Below, in pieces: positions 20,150 through 32,382 of a DNA stretch of 64,000 nt. The stretch's first letter is position 1. Each line of letters starts with the position of its first letter. Position numbers and translations under genes: made by a program. This DNA is from Gymnothorax reevesii. Lineage: Eukaryota; Chordata; Actinopteri; Anguilliformes; Muraenidae. The notes below the pieces were generated by a model. The model saw only the letters and a program-made list of their open reading frames with translations. It was not told the DNA's origin and did no database searches. Location: assembly GCA_029721435.1 (NCBI GenBank), contig CM056582.1:35484611-35548610 (forward strand), given 5' to 3'.

Positions 20150-21445
20150 AATATCTTAGGCTGTTTGCAGATCAGGCTCGGTTCAGAGCTTTATTCACAG
20201 AACTCTCCGGCTGTGTGCAGATCAGGCTCGGCTCAGAGCTTTATTTACAAAACTCCTAGGCTGTTTGCAGACCAGACTCGGTTCAGAGCTTTATTCACAG
20301 AACTCTTAGGCTGTTTACAGATCAGGCTTGGTTCAGAGCTTTAGTCACAGAACTCTCAGGCTGTTTGCAGATTAGGCTTGGCTCAGAGCTTTATTCACAG
20401 AACTCTTGGGCAGTTTGCAGATCAGGCTCGGTTGAGAGCTTTATTCACACTGTTTGCAGATCATGTTCGGTTCAGAGCTTTATTCACAGAGTTCTTAGGC
20501 TGTTTGCAGATCAGGCTCGGCTCAGAGCGTTATTCACAGAACTCTTAGGCTGTTTGCATATCAGGCTTGGTTGAGATGTTTATTCACAGAACTCTTAGGC
20601 TGTTTGCAGTTAACGCTTGGCTCAGAGCTTTATTCGCAGAACTCAGGCTGTTTGCAGATCAGGCTCGGTTCAGAGCTTTATTCACAGAAGTCTTAGGTTG
20701 TTTGCTGATCAGGCTCGGTTCAGAGATTTACTCACAGAATTCTTAGGCTGCTTGCGGATCAAGCTCGACTCAGAGCTTTATTCACAGAACTCTGAGGCTG
20801 TGTGCAGAGCATGCTCTCTTCAGAGCTTTATTCAAAGAACTCAGCCTGTTTGCAGATCAGGCTCGTTTCAGAGCTTTTTTCACAGAACTCTAAGGCTGTT
20901 TGCAGATCAGGCTCGGTTTAGAGCGTTATTCACTGAACTCTTTGGCTATTTGCAGATCAGGCTCGGCTCAGAGATTTATTCACAGAAGTCTTAGGTTGTT
21001 TGTAGATCAGGCTCGGTTCAGCGCTTTATTCACAGAACTCTCAGGCTGTTTGCAGATCCAGCTCGGCTCTGATGTTTATTCACAGAAGTATTAGGTTGTT
21101 TGTAGATCAGGCTCGGTTCAGCACTTTATTCACAGAACTCTCAGGCTGTTTGCAGATCCAGCTCGGCTCTGATGTTTATTCACAGAACTCTTTGGCTGTT
21201 TGCAGATAAGGCTCGGTTCAGAGATTTATTTAGAACTCTTAGGCTGTGTCCAGATCAGGCTCGGCTCAGAGCTTTATTCACAGAACTCTTGGGCTGTTTG
21301 CAGATCAGGCTCGGTTTAGAGCGTTATTCACAGAACTCAGACTGTTTGGAGATCAGGCTCAGTTCAGAGCTTTATTCACAGAACTCCCTAGGCTGTGTGC
21401 AGATCAGGCTTGTTTCAGAGCTTGATTCACAGAAGTCTTTGGCTG
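20150..21445. repeat. 50-bp tandem array, left half
   Basis: Units of about 50 bp: AGGCTGTTTGCAGATCAGGC then tcggttcagagctttattca and cagaactctt. About 26 units, some with deletions. The array continues at 22566 after a solo LTR. Open frames here are repeat artefacts. Confidence 0.93.
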
Positions 21446-22565
21446 TGTGAGGGAGGAGTTTTGGGTAACCAGTCGCAAGAGAAAGCCGTGTCTTAGGCCA
21501 ACGAAACGGTAGGTGGCCACTAATATGCCTAAGGAGGCAATACAAAACTAAATAAAGTTAAACTAAGGAACCCCAGCCAAAATGCTGGGCAATTCGGAAA
21601 ATGCAAAAACTTTGCCTCAAAATGAAGCGAGCAAAATAAACCTCACACGTATTAAATCCTGTTTCTCTATTTGACTGGCGAAGTAAACCCGGAAGTTGCC
21701 GAATAACGTTAAACATAAGAAAATAAATAAACTCAAAACAAACTCCGCCACAAAACGGAGCGAAAACTTGCCAAACGTGGGCTAGGAAGCGCAAATGTGT
21801 TAGTACATAAAGACTAACAACATATCCTTCAAAAAATAAACATACAAGTGAAGGAAGACGTATTTCTGGTAAAAGGTAAAGAACTCAAATGCACCCAGAA
21901 ACTTCCAGACAACAATAGTTGAAGTCGATAGAAAACAATAATAGTAAAAATAATAATAATAGGATAAGAGAAAAACCACTGTAAGGACCTCAAGACTGGG
22001 TCCAGGATATAGATCGATCAGAAGTAAGGAACGGAGATATCCAAAGGTGACGGTTGACGTAATGAATGAACAATAAGCAGAAAAGGTCCTTAAGGCAACG
22101 AGACGCAGCTTGCGAGAAATAAAAAATAAAAGGAAAACAAAACAAAGCCCAAAACCCGAACGCAGTCGGGAATAAACCCCCACTAGGACACCCTAGTGAA
22201 AGAACCCACCCTCTGAATCCCCTGTCGGGTCGCAGCCCAAACAAACAAAAGGACCTTAAAAAGAAACAAATGAGGAAGGTATTCCGAGTACTGATAGCGG
22301 CAACAAACAGAATACCCGAAACCTCTAAGCGGACTCAGAATCAACAGACATAATTCTTTTCTTTTACAATGATTCTGTCACAACCGTCCGCACCACTCTC
22401 AATACCGGCTCTGTGCATGGCTAGTTAGACACAGAAGCACTGACCGCCCGGAAGTCCGAGCTTAAATAGAGACGCAACCCAAAACAGCTGCCGTATATAA
22501 TTGAAATCATGATTCTAATAGGCTCCAAGTGGCTGCACCTGGCCGCTACACTCAGAACCATGACA
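21446..22565. mobile_element. Solo LTR, 1.12 kb, inside the 50-bp array
   Basis: TG...CA ends (tgtgagggag ... accatgaca) flanked by an exact 5-bp duplication GGCTG (21441-21445 and 22566-22570), which is itself part of the array unit. No coding frame of note. Length and duplication fit a solo LTR left by LTR-LTR recombination; the superfamily is not determined. Confidence 0.75.
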
Positions 22566-23660
22566 GGCTGTTTCCAGATGAGGCTCGGTTCACAGCTTTA
22601 TTCACAGAACTCATAGGCTGTTTGCAGGTCAGGCTTGGTTCAGAGCTTTATTCACAGAACTCTTAGGCTGTGTGCAGATCAGGCTTGGTTCAGAGCTTTT
22701 GTCACAGAATTCTTTGGCTGTTTGCAGACCAGGCTTGGTTCAGATGATTATTCACAGAACTCTTAGGCTGTTTGCAGATAAGGCTCGGCTCAGAGCTTTA
22801 TTCACAGAACTCTTAGGCTGTGTGCAGATCAGGCTCGGCTCAGAGCTTTATTCACAGAACTCTTAGGCTGTTTGCAGCTCAGGCTCGGTTTAGAGCGTTA
22901 TTCACAGAACTCTTAGGCTGTTTGCAGATCAGGCTCGGCTCAGAGATTTATTTGCAGAACTCAGACTGTTTGGAGATCAGGCTCAGTTCAGAGCTTTATT
23001 GACAAAACTCTTAGGCTGCGTGCAGATCAGGCTCGGTTCAGAGCTTGATTCACAGAAGTCTTAGGCTGTTTGCAGATCAAGCTCGACTCAGAGCTTTATT
23101 CACAGTACTCCTCGGCTGTGTGCAGTTCCGACTCGGCTCAGAGCTTTATTCACAGAACTCCTTGGCTGTTTCCAGATGAGGCTCGGTTCACAGCTTTATT
23201 CGCAGAACTCAGGCTGTTTGCAGTTTAGGCTCGACTCAGAGCTTTATTCACAGAACTCTTAGGCTGTGTGGAGGTCAGGCTCGGTTTAGAGCTTTATTCA
23301 AAGAACTCTTAGGCTGTTTGTAGATCAGGCTCGGCTCAGAGCTTTATTCACAGAACTCAGGCTGTTTGCAGATCAGGCTCGGTTCAGAGCTTTATTCACA
23401 GAACTCTTAGGCTGTGTGCAGATCAGGCTTGATTCAGAGCTTTTGTCACAGAATTCTTTGGCTGTTTGCAGACCAGGCTCGGTTCAGATGATTACTCACA
23501 GAACACTTAGGCTGTTTGCAGATAAGGCTCGGTTGAGAGATTTATTCACAGAACTCTAAGGCTGTGTCCAGATCAGGCTCGGCGCTGAGCTTTATTCACA
23601 GAACTCTTAGGCTGTTCGTAGACCTGGCTCGATTCAGAGCTTTATTCACAGAACCTACAG
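22566..23660. repeat. 50-bp tandem array, right half
   Basis: About 22 further units of the same 50-bp repeat (ggctcggctcagagctttat, tcacagaactcttaggctg). Confidence 0.93.
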
Positions 23661-25600
23661 GACATAGTGGTGGGACTTATCACATCCCTATTCTGTATTG
23701 TTTTTTTGACGGTGTGTTCAGGAACCACACACAACAGAGGGAAATTAAAACAAAATGTGAGGATTACGAGAGGGACCACAAGCGAGAACCAGTAAAATAC
23801 AAAAAGGTGGCTTTATTTCTGAAGGGGGGGGGGGAACCCCCAACAGAGCAGGCAACGGTACAAATTCCACAATCCAAAATCGTAACCAGGGCACCAATCA
23901 CAAAAATCAGAGTCATACAATAAAAGGGTTTGGTAACAAGAAAGCGGCGAAGTACAGGGAGTAGGCAAAAATCGATTTTTTAGGACGGTCCAGTCAGAAA
24001 GATGATCACAATGAGAACATAGCGAAAATGAACGTGGCACAAGCAAACAAAGGAGAATGATTTGACGAGGAAGTGCTGTGAAGAGACACCTAATATACAC
24101 TTTTGGGAGATCACATGATAACAGAACTCAGGTGCAGGCAGTCAGACTGATTACAAGGGAGCAACACATTAGGGAGAACCTGATCACTTGAAATTGGCAG
24201 AAATCAAAACGCAGACAGGGATCACGGGTCAATCCTATAGACAAATACACAGCTCCAGTCAAGGAGTTCTAATGTGCCTAGATACTAAGAGAAAGGATAG
24301 CGTGAGCAAGTGTGGAGAACCCACAGACACGCAATAGAGAAGACAAGAGGCGGAGACTAGAACAGGGCGAATGCTGAGAGCTTGTTAAGCAATTAGCAAG
24401 CGCAGCTACACAATCCCTAGTACTCGTTACATTGTTTATAATACTAACTTTCTATGTCTTGGTTAGTAATTTAACAAAAACAACAAACTTGGTATTAGTT
24501 AGTAAAACAGAAAAAGCAAGACTGGAAGGAAGGCTGAAATCCAGAAACCATTAAATCACCCGAAGGAGTGGCACGCAGTACTGGGGCTGTGAGCGATGAT
24601 AATGACAAAGACCAGACAGGGGGAGGCAAAGTGCAAAACATGGTATAAACAAAAACATGGACTGGAGTAAAATTATGGCTAAAAAAGTAAAACATGGAAA
24701 AACAAAATTAAAACAATGCATGAATAAATCAGAGTAACCAAATCACAATACACATTTCAAGAATAGTTAGACATAGCAAAATTCAAAATATACACATGGC
24801 AATCAGATCCGGAACATTGCAAGGCAGAATCACAACAAAAAACCATATGCCTTTAATGAGTTCCGGGTCAGTACCCAAAAAAAAAAAAAAACCCCACACA
24901 AGGATTGCCAAGCCTCCAAACGAAATCCAAAAACAGAGTCGACAAGACAGGCCGGGGTCAGAACCAGTAAAACAGAGGAGCAACGGTACAAAGATAGTAG
25001 GCAAAAACTTGTAGTTGATAAACAAAGCAGTGGGTCATACACAGGGCATCCAAACACAGGAATCATGGTCGTACAAAAATAGGTTGAAATCCAGAAAGAC
25101 AAACGATACAAGAAGGGCAATGGGAAGAATCTTGGTCGGACAAAACATTCAAAGGAAACCAATACTCAATGGCAAACGAAAGGCTCTGCACAAAGAAATA
25201 TTGATCAACGTTCTGACATAGTCAGAACAGCACTAAGGACTCTAAATAGACAGCAGGAAGGTCACATGCTATGCAAGGAACAGGTGAGCTAGGTCAGACT
25301 AATTACAATGGGAGGAACACATGAGGGAAATCCTAACCACGACAATTTAGCCTCTGACATTAAAACAGCTCCGGTCAAGGAGTTCTAAGTGCACACATAA
25401 TGAGTGCAGGAAAGCAATTAGGCACGTGCGAGAGATCTCGCAGGAACACAAAGGGAGTCAGGTAAAGCTGAGAAAGAGGCAGAGACTAGAACAGGGCGAT
25501 TGCTGAAAGGGAATTAGTACTAATTAGTAGCGGTGCAGCTTTACAGATTTAACTGCACTGCTCGTTAGTGAGTTAATAATATATATACATCGATTTGTTG
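23661..25600 (-). repeat. Two or more related degenerate LTR-like repeats
   Basis: The block tcaaggagttctaa plus agactagaacagggcga occurs at about 24258-24370 and again at 25376-25500, each preceded by a related stretch (cacatgat..caggtg..gtcagact, attacaa). A purine-rich strand, polyA (24881-24893) and polyG (about 23824-23834) runs are present. It looks like tandem or nested copies of one LTR-like repeat; no coding capacity is seen. Confidence 0.45.
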
Positions 25601-26094
25601 TGTTATGGCCCCAATTTGTTATTACATTTACAACACAACAGCAACAGCAAGGGATGACAAACACAATTTAAAACTTAAACACATTTAATGAACAAAGACA
25701 AACACTAAACTACAATCTACTCTAATGACCAAGATTGAATAGATACAAAAAACAAGAATATTTACAGTCCCTTTGGTGGGTTTATTGGTGATGTCCTGGG
25801 TGAGGAAAATGCTCTAACACAGGCAAAAATCCACTTAAAGCTTCACAGGTCTTAAACAAAATGACAGGTCTGGTCACATGTATCCTTCTCCTTGCAATTT
25901 GTCCTACCACTTTACTGTCTCAATTCTCCCCTTTATATACTCTTTTGCAGATCCTCCCCACCTTTCAGACTTTTTTTTTCTATTCTCTGGGACTTGTTTC
26001 AGACATGCCCGAAACATGCCCAAACCTAGCTCCAGTCTGAGCTTAACAAATAAAAGGTAAATACTGCCATCCAGTGGCCTATATTCACATTACA
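25601..26094 (-). mobile_element. Solo LTR of the Gmr1-like family
   Basis: Reverse complement of the LTRs at 4456 and 9898 (starts tgttatggccccaatttgtt, ends attcacattaca), about 494 bp but clearly more diverged. Flanked by the 4-bp duplication GTTG (25597-25600 and 26095-26098). It shows that the family has been active in this gene more than once and at different times. Confidence 0.9.
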
Positions 26095-26098
26095 GTTG

Positions 26099-26944
26099 GG
26101 TTAGTAGACTTGGAAACAAAATACAAATGTTAGTCTTGTTAGTCATCAGAACAGCCAGGCGAAAGAAGTAAACAAGGATTGAAGGAATAATATGAAATAC
26201 CAGAAACCATTAATCACCCGAAGCAGGTGAGCACACAGACCGGGAAGAGAGACTGAAACCAACTAGATCACAAGACAGGGGAGACGAGTGCAATGGAACT
26301 GAAAATGGACTGAATCAAAACCTGAGGAATACAATAACAAAAAAGAATAAATAAAGGACAAAATCATGAACGTAGAACCTGAACATTAACATGAATACAA
26401 AACCTAAACCATAACATTTTGGACACTGCTTCCTTGCGAATATTCAATATACATTTCACTGGTACTCCATATTTATTGCAGACTGCGACTGAATTAATCT
26501 GTTGAGCAGTTGCATAAATGCTAACATCTACGATCAGCATTTGTGCAAACAGATTAAGACTGAAGACCCTTCAAAATTGATGAAAATTATGTTCATGTGC
26601 TGGAAGAGCTGTGATTTAAAATTATGAATTATATTTTGGATTTTGTCTGAATTCATTATCAAGAGTGAGTTTAGAAAATCCTTTTTTGCCCACTGTTTGA
26701 TTATGGCTTTCAGGTTTAGGAGTTGGTTTCATTAATCATGTTATATGGTAAGTCCAATAACACCACTTAAATATCCTGTAATGTGCAATAGTACCCTTCT
26801 TATGTGCTGTATTATCTTTAACTCTGAGTATATTCATCTGAGTTACTTGTGAATTGGTACATAGTACTTGGAAAATATCCGTAAAAAGTGTGATAATAAT
26901 CTGCTGTATTTGCACACTTATATCGTTTTTAATTTTATACTATA
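26099..26944. repeat. Further LTR-like debris, then unassigned
   Basis: 26110-26290 resembles 24480-24600 (ccagaaaccattaa-tcacccgaag), so the LTR-like repeat continues on the far side of the solo LTR. From about 26420 to 26944 nothing is recognised. Confidence 0.45.
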
Positions 26945-28535
26945 CAGCGCCCTCCCTTATTATTGGCACCCCTGGTTAAGATGTGTTCAAAGCCTTAAAA
27001 TAAATTCAATTTTTATTGCAGAAGCATACTCTCACACTGAAAATTGTAGAAAAAATGTAACCTTCAATTAAAGTGAATTTTAAGAGAAAAAAATCCCTGA
27101 TAAAGAAATAATAATTTTTCATAAAATCATCTGTTCAACAATTATTGGCACCCCTAACAATTCCTAGGAAATAAATGTAATTGAAGTATGTCTGTCATTT
27201 CTACAGTTGTTTACAAAGTTGATCAGAGTATCTCGGAACATTTAATTAGTAATTCTTCACTTCCTGTTCAATATGACGTGACACAGAGGCCATTTCTCTT
27301 ATCCACTCTTCAACATGGGAAAGACAAAGGAACACACCATACAAGTGAGGCAGATGTGTGTCGACCTTCACAAGTCAGGCAATGGCTACAAGAAAATAGC
27401 CACTTTCCTGCATCTGCCCATATCTACTTTCAGAGGAATCATTAAGAAGTTTAAAACAACTGGAACAGTGGTAAACAAGCCTTAATGAGGACGCAAGGTT
27501 ATTTTGCCACCACGCACAGTGAGGAGGATGGTTAGAGAAATAATATCTTCTCCAAAGCTCACTGTTAAAGAATTGCAACTAATAGTAGCATTTTGGGGTC
27601 ACAAAGTCTCCATAACAACCATCAGGTGCTGTCTACATGCCAACAAGCTGTTTGGGAGGCATGCACGGAAAAAATTTTTTCTCACTCACAATCATAAACG
27701 CAAATGTCTGGAGTTCGCTAAGCGGTACTGGGACTTCAACTGGGACCATGTGCTTTAGTCAGATGAGACCAAGATAGAGCTTTTTGGCAACAAACACTCT
27801 AAATGGGTCTGGCAGAACACAAAAGATGAGTATGCAAAAAAGCACCTCATGCCCACTGTGAAGTATGGGGGAGGATTGGTGATGCTGTGGGCCTGTTTCT
27901 CTTCCAGAGGCCCTGGGAACCTTGTTAGGGTGCATGGCATCATGAAAACTTTGAAATACCAGGACATTTTAAATCAAAATCTGGTGGCCTCTGCCCGAAA
28001 GCTGAAGATGGGTCGTCACTGGGTCTTTCAGCAAGATAATGACCCTAAACATGTGGCCAAATCTACACAGAAATGGTTCACCAGACACAGAATCAAGCGC
28101 TTCCCATGGCCATCTCAGTCCCCAGACCTCAACGCCATTGAAAACCTGTGGAGTGAGCTGAAGAGGAGAGGACCCAGGTCGCTGGATGATTTAGAGAGAT
28201 TGTGCAAAGGGGAATGATCGAAGATCCCTCTTTCTGTATTCTCCCATCTTGTGAAACATTATAGGAGAGATTTAGGTGCTGTTTTGTTGGCAAAAGGGAG
28301 TTTTACAAAGTATTAAGATCAGGAGTGCTAATAATTGTGGCACACATGATTTGATATAAAAGAATTATTTCTGAATGTAGGATTTTTTTCCCACTGAATA
28401 AATGCACTTGAAGTAAAGGTTGGATTTGCCTATTTTTTTCCATTGTGGTCCTATTATATTTAGAAAAAAACTGAATTTATTATAAGCTAAAGAACACATC
28501 TTAACCAGGGGTGCAAATAATTATTGAGGGCGCTG
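26945..28535 (+). mobile_element. Full-length Tc1-like transposon C1
   Basis: 1591 bp with inverted ends CAGCGCCCTC.. and ..GAGGGCGCTG, TA on both sides. A second copy of the motif attattggcacccct lies inside each end, as in IR/DR-type Tc1 elements. It contains a transposase pseudogene. Confidence 0.92.
27315..28316 (+). pseudogene. Tc1 transposase of C1, stopped four times, no indels
   Basis: Reading from ATG (MGKTKEHTIQVRQMCVDLHK) to the normal end (LAKGSFTKY, stop at 28314) stays in one frame for 334 codons. It carries a double stop at 27483-27488 after VVNKP and single stops at 27756-27758 (where a Trp before SDET is usual) and 28215-28217 (KGE-stop-SKIP). The DD34E residues are all visible: D in SDETKI, D in QQDNDPKH, E in AIENLWSEL. 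Inactive, decayed only by point changes. Confidence 0.88.
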
Positions 28536-28537
28536 TA

Positions 28538-29157
28538 CATATGGAGACCACAATGGAAAAATGATCAGTCCTATTTTCACGTTGTGGAGAAATAATTAAT
28601 TCAAAATTCAAAATGATCTTAGAAACAAGGCACTGAAAAATATGAACTATATAAAATATAATATATAAAATATGCAAAATTTCAATCGTTTTTCTTTTGT
28701 GGCCTTCATTTATTGTTTTAATGTGTTTTCTTATCAGTGAAGTTTCACTGTACGGCATTCACCACTGGAGCCACGTATTTTTGTTGTACAGACATGCAAT
28801 GACAAAAAATGGCATTGACTGGCATTGACTGGAGAAGCAAGCAGGGGCGTGAATTCAAAATAATGTGATTAGGTTTCAGGTTACAAATGTTTGGCCGCAC
28901 TAAATCCACCCTAAATTAAAATGGGGCGGTATGTTCCAGCTTATTTTCCTGTTCATCGAGGCTCTTTCAAAGGCCTTTCTGCTTATCAGCCTTTCATTGT
29001 GGCGGTTCTGTGATTGATTGACAAAGTGATCAGTGGTGATGAGTTCTTTTGCACACATAACCTGCATTGCCCTGAATATCATTTAAAAATTATTGGGTAT
29101 CTGGGGGGCTGCTATGTTCGACCTAGGTTAGAGGCCTGAGTGAAAAATAGCATATTG
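28538..29157. other. Intron, unassigned
   Basis: No feature recognised. Confidence 0.4.
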
Positions 29158-29664
29158 CAGGGGTGGCCAACCCTGGTCCTGGAGAGCCGCAGTGTCTGCT
29201 GATTTTTGGTGTTACTTTGCACTCGACTGATGGATTAAATTAGTTGATTACTCACTTAACTGATCTCACCTGGTGTCTCAGGCTTAATTTGGCAATCAAG
29301 CAATTAATTTGGTACTTGAGCCAATCAAGCAATTAGCAGGAACAACCCACAAGACTCCTAGAGCCAATTAAGCAGACTTGGAGGTTGTGAAAGATTTGTC
29401 AGTGTGGTTGGATATTTAGTGTAGTTGTAATACAGGCAAAGTAGAAGTACAGAGTACAGATAAAAGTTTATAGAGCAGGGGTGGATAAAGCTGGTCCTGT
29501 AGAGCCAGAGGGTGTGCTGAGTAAGGTTTTAATCGGATGGAGAAAACCAAAGACACCGGGAGATATAAGTGAAGGGTGTAATCAACTGCTTTAATTTATC
29601 AATCAAGTACCACTAAAAACCAGCAGACACTGCAGCTCTCCAGGACCAGGGATGGCCACCCCTG
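29158..29664. mobile_element. hAT-like MITE, 507 bp
   Basis: Ends CAGGGGTGGCCAACCCTGGT and its inverted copy (ccagggatggccacccctg), with flanks gcatattg and gtatactg (6/8 match to an 8-bp duplication). An internal partial copy of the end (caggggtggataaagctggt) lies near 29476. Non-coding. Confidence 0.75.
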
Positions 29665-30169
29665 GTATACTGCTTATATGCAAGGCAGTTGTATAAAAAG
29701 ACCACAAGCGGTCACCATTGCACCATGTACCAACATGATTTATAGTGGTTTGTCCCTTTCAGGAGACCTTTGTCCTGTAATTTCTCAGGGTGCGATGCCA
29801 TGCTTATCTCCGTTTGCTTTCATACATATGTTGAAAGGACCTGTAGCACAGACTGCCCTCCATGCTTTGAGCTGTATAAAGGCTCAGGGTCTCAGCCGCT
29901 ATCCGGACCCTTCGTGAGCTGTGTTTCTTCTCTCTGCATAACGCCCCGCTACACAATATTTGAAAATAAAAACTCAACGCAGAGTCCGAGGGTGTGTAGA
30001 AAGACTACAGCACGTATGAGTCACATATACATATAACTAACTCCATACAAAGCTATAACAGCTCTAAAATTCTCACATTATGAACATAGTGTTTGCAGCA
30101 GTCTGGGGAAGATGCGGTTTCCATGTTCTGAACTTAAATTGCATAAACGTCTCTCACCCACTCCAACAG
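29665..30169. other. Intron, unassigned
   Basis: End of the 15-kb intron; ordinary pyrimidine-rich acceptor (ctccaacag). Nothing else is recognised. Confidence 0.4.
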
Positions 30170-30301
30170 GGTCACACAGATGAGCTATGGGGACTGGTGA
30201 CCCATCCTTTTAAGGACCTGTTCCTGACCTGCGCTCAGGATCGACAGGTGTGCCTGTGGAGCTCTGTCGATCACTCGCTGGAGTGGAGTCGACTTCTGGA
30301 A
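30170..30301 (+). CDS. eml4: EML4-like gene, exon f
   Basis: 44 codons: GHTDELWGLVTHPFKDLFLT then CAQDRQVCLWSSVDHSLEWS, ending RLLE. Acceptor acag ends at 30169; donor gtgagt starts at 30302; phase 0. It is the first blade of the C-terminal propeller (GH...LW pattern). HPFKD and CAQDRQVCLW are near-diagnostic for EML4 in my recollection. Confidence 0.95.
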
Positions 30302-30387
30302 GTGAGTCGACTGAACTTTACTCTCAGACTTGACTTGACAGAATAAGATGACATCACTTTTTGAAAAAGAAAACATAAGAAAAAATT

Positions 30388-31580
30388 AAAGCTGCAAGCA
30401 GCGATGAGCGGGCCCTCGCTCCCTTGTGCACGTTGTGGGTAGAGGTGAGATCCTCATGGGTGCAGGTGTGCACTCATGACCATTGGACAGGTCAAGTACA
30501 GGCACCAACCTGTGATAAAATTTCAATGTGAAATATGGCATTTCCTGTTTCAACTTAAGGGGCACCATGAGCAAGATTGCCTATGAGCAAATGGAGGCGT
30601 TCAGGGCGGGCGTCTTATCATGTCCAGGAATTTTAAAGCTGTTTGGATGAAGTATGAGGGAGAGACAGCTGCTCGAATGGCAAAGTATCAGAAATGGGGA
30701 CAGCATAGCGGCCAGGCCCGTTGACCTACTGACATGCAGAGCACAACTTTTGATCAGCATGGCCTCTAGATGATCCAAATTTGAAGTCAATCGATCGAAA
30801 ACCCGAAGAGGAGTTTGTTTTAAAACTCAAAAATTCAAATCAAAATGGCCGTCTTCCTGTTATGTTTAGGGCGTGGCGCCTATGAGTTTTTTGTATGTCT
30901 GGGTATGATACATATGAGTATCGAATTTCGTCTGCCTACAGCAAAGTAACTGAACTGGTCACTTCCTGTTACCACCGGGGGGCCCTATTAGTAAAGTGGG
31001 AAGTTATTACATCTAGACGTTCAGGATGGAGCCATCATCATCTACTACAAGTTTGAAGCTTCTATGATCAAGTATGTTGGCGTGAGAGCATTTTGAATTT
31101 TTTTTGGCGAGTTCTTTTGATCAGCTTAGTCTCTCGATGATTTGTATCAAATTTGAAGCCAATCAGGCAAAATCCCTGGGAGGAGTTTGTTTTAAAATTC
31201 AAATAAAATGGCCGACTTCCTGTTGGGTTTCGGGCGTGGCTGCAATAACATTTTTTGTATGTCTGTGTATCATACATACGTGTACCAAATTTCATCTGCC
31301 TACGAGAAAGTAACCGAATTTCCCTATGGGAGTTTTGAAACGTGTTTAGGGGGCGCTATTTTCGCATTTTGCGTCGACCATGAACGAGCGCCCAAAAATA
31401 TTAAATTTCGGATGTGGCCCGACGAATGTGGAAAGTTTAAAGTTAGACGCGTTTTCACCATTGGGAAAGGGGCGAAAATGGCCCTTGAAATGTCAGAGGA
31501 ATAATAATAATAATAATAAACAGCATGATTTCAATAGGGTCCTCCGCGGACGACTTGCAGTCGTCGCCCGGGCCCTAAAT
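30388..31580. repeat. Dispersed fish repeat, about 1.2 kb
   Basis: Begins aaagctgcaagcagcgatga-gcgggccctc and ends with an (aat)n run at 31501-31519 and cgtcgcccgggccctaaa. It contains related internal blocks (aaatggccg.cttcctgtt at about 30843 and 31207; tttgaagtcaatc at about 30780 and 31155). This type of repeat is frequent in teleost introns; I cannot place it in a superfamily. Confidence 0.6.
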
Positions 31581-31714
31581 ATCACAGTTTTAAACCCTGC
31601 TGTATTCTGCCTCTTACATCTTCTGTCTGCCTGACCTCATGTCGATCTGATCCCCCTTACTCTTCATGCCTTTTTGCCCTCTGTCTTCATTCTCCGGCTT
31701 TGCCCTCCCCGCAG

Positions 31715-31782
31715 GAGTCAGGTCACTGCGCGGATTTCCACCCCAGTGGGGCAGTGGTCGTTATCGGGACTCATTCTGGAAA
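31715..31782 (+). CDS. eml4: EML4-like gene, exon g
   Basis: 22 codons plus two bases: ESGHCADFHPSGAVVVIGTH then SG and the AA of a Lys codon. Acceptor cgcag ends at 31714; donor gtacgt starts at 31783; ends phase 2. The next exon supplies the G (AA|G). HCADFHPSG is an EML motif. Confidence 0.93.
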
Positions 31783-32382
31783 GTACGTGGTTCTGTCCGT
31801 CCTGCTGGGGGATTCAAGAGGGAGGGCAGGAGAGGTTCAGGATTTCTTCAGAAACCGTGCCCCATCATGCACAACTGCCTGCATTATGTACTGTTATAGT
31901 TCTGAATAATCACCATTTTTCAAGGTCCCCTATCTCGTCACCTGGTGCTCTGCCCATTATCCATAACAAGCTATTTCAAAATCTGTCCCATTGTAGCATC
32001 AAATGGTGAATTGACCGCCCAGAGCCAAGAGGGAATAATCAACTTCGGCCAGCCAGTTAATCAGTCCCTGTATTATTCTGGGTGGTCTCTTACCCTTGTA
32101 ATATCACAGAGGACAGATTTTGAAATGGCTTGTAATGGCTAATTGACTGTACACCTGATGATATGATAGGGGGCCTTCAACCTACTGTTTGCCCAGAAAG
32201 AGAAATTTTCTTATCCCTTTGGAAAATCTTGAATTGAGTTAAAATATCCCACCTAATTTGCAACATTTTTGTTCTCACATTTTTAGGGGATTAGATAAGA
32301 CAATAATACTTGACATTGAGATTTAAATTGAGGTCATTTTTTTTGTTTAGCTTTTGTTATATATCTCTTAATTTATCTTTAT
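31783..32382. other. Intron, unassigned
   Basis: No feature recognised before the second minisatellite. Confidence 0.4.

Noticed and set aside
20150..23660. Repeat protein encoded by the 50-bp array
   Set aside because: 50 is not a multiple of three, so frames rotate and stops recur; no splice signals.
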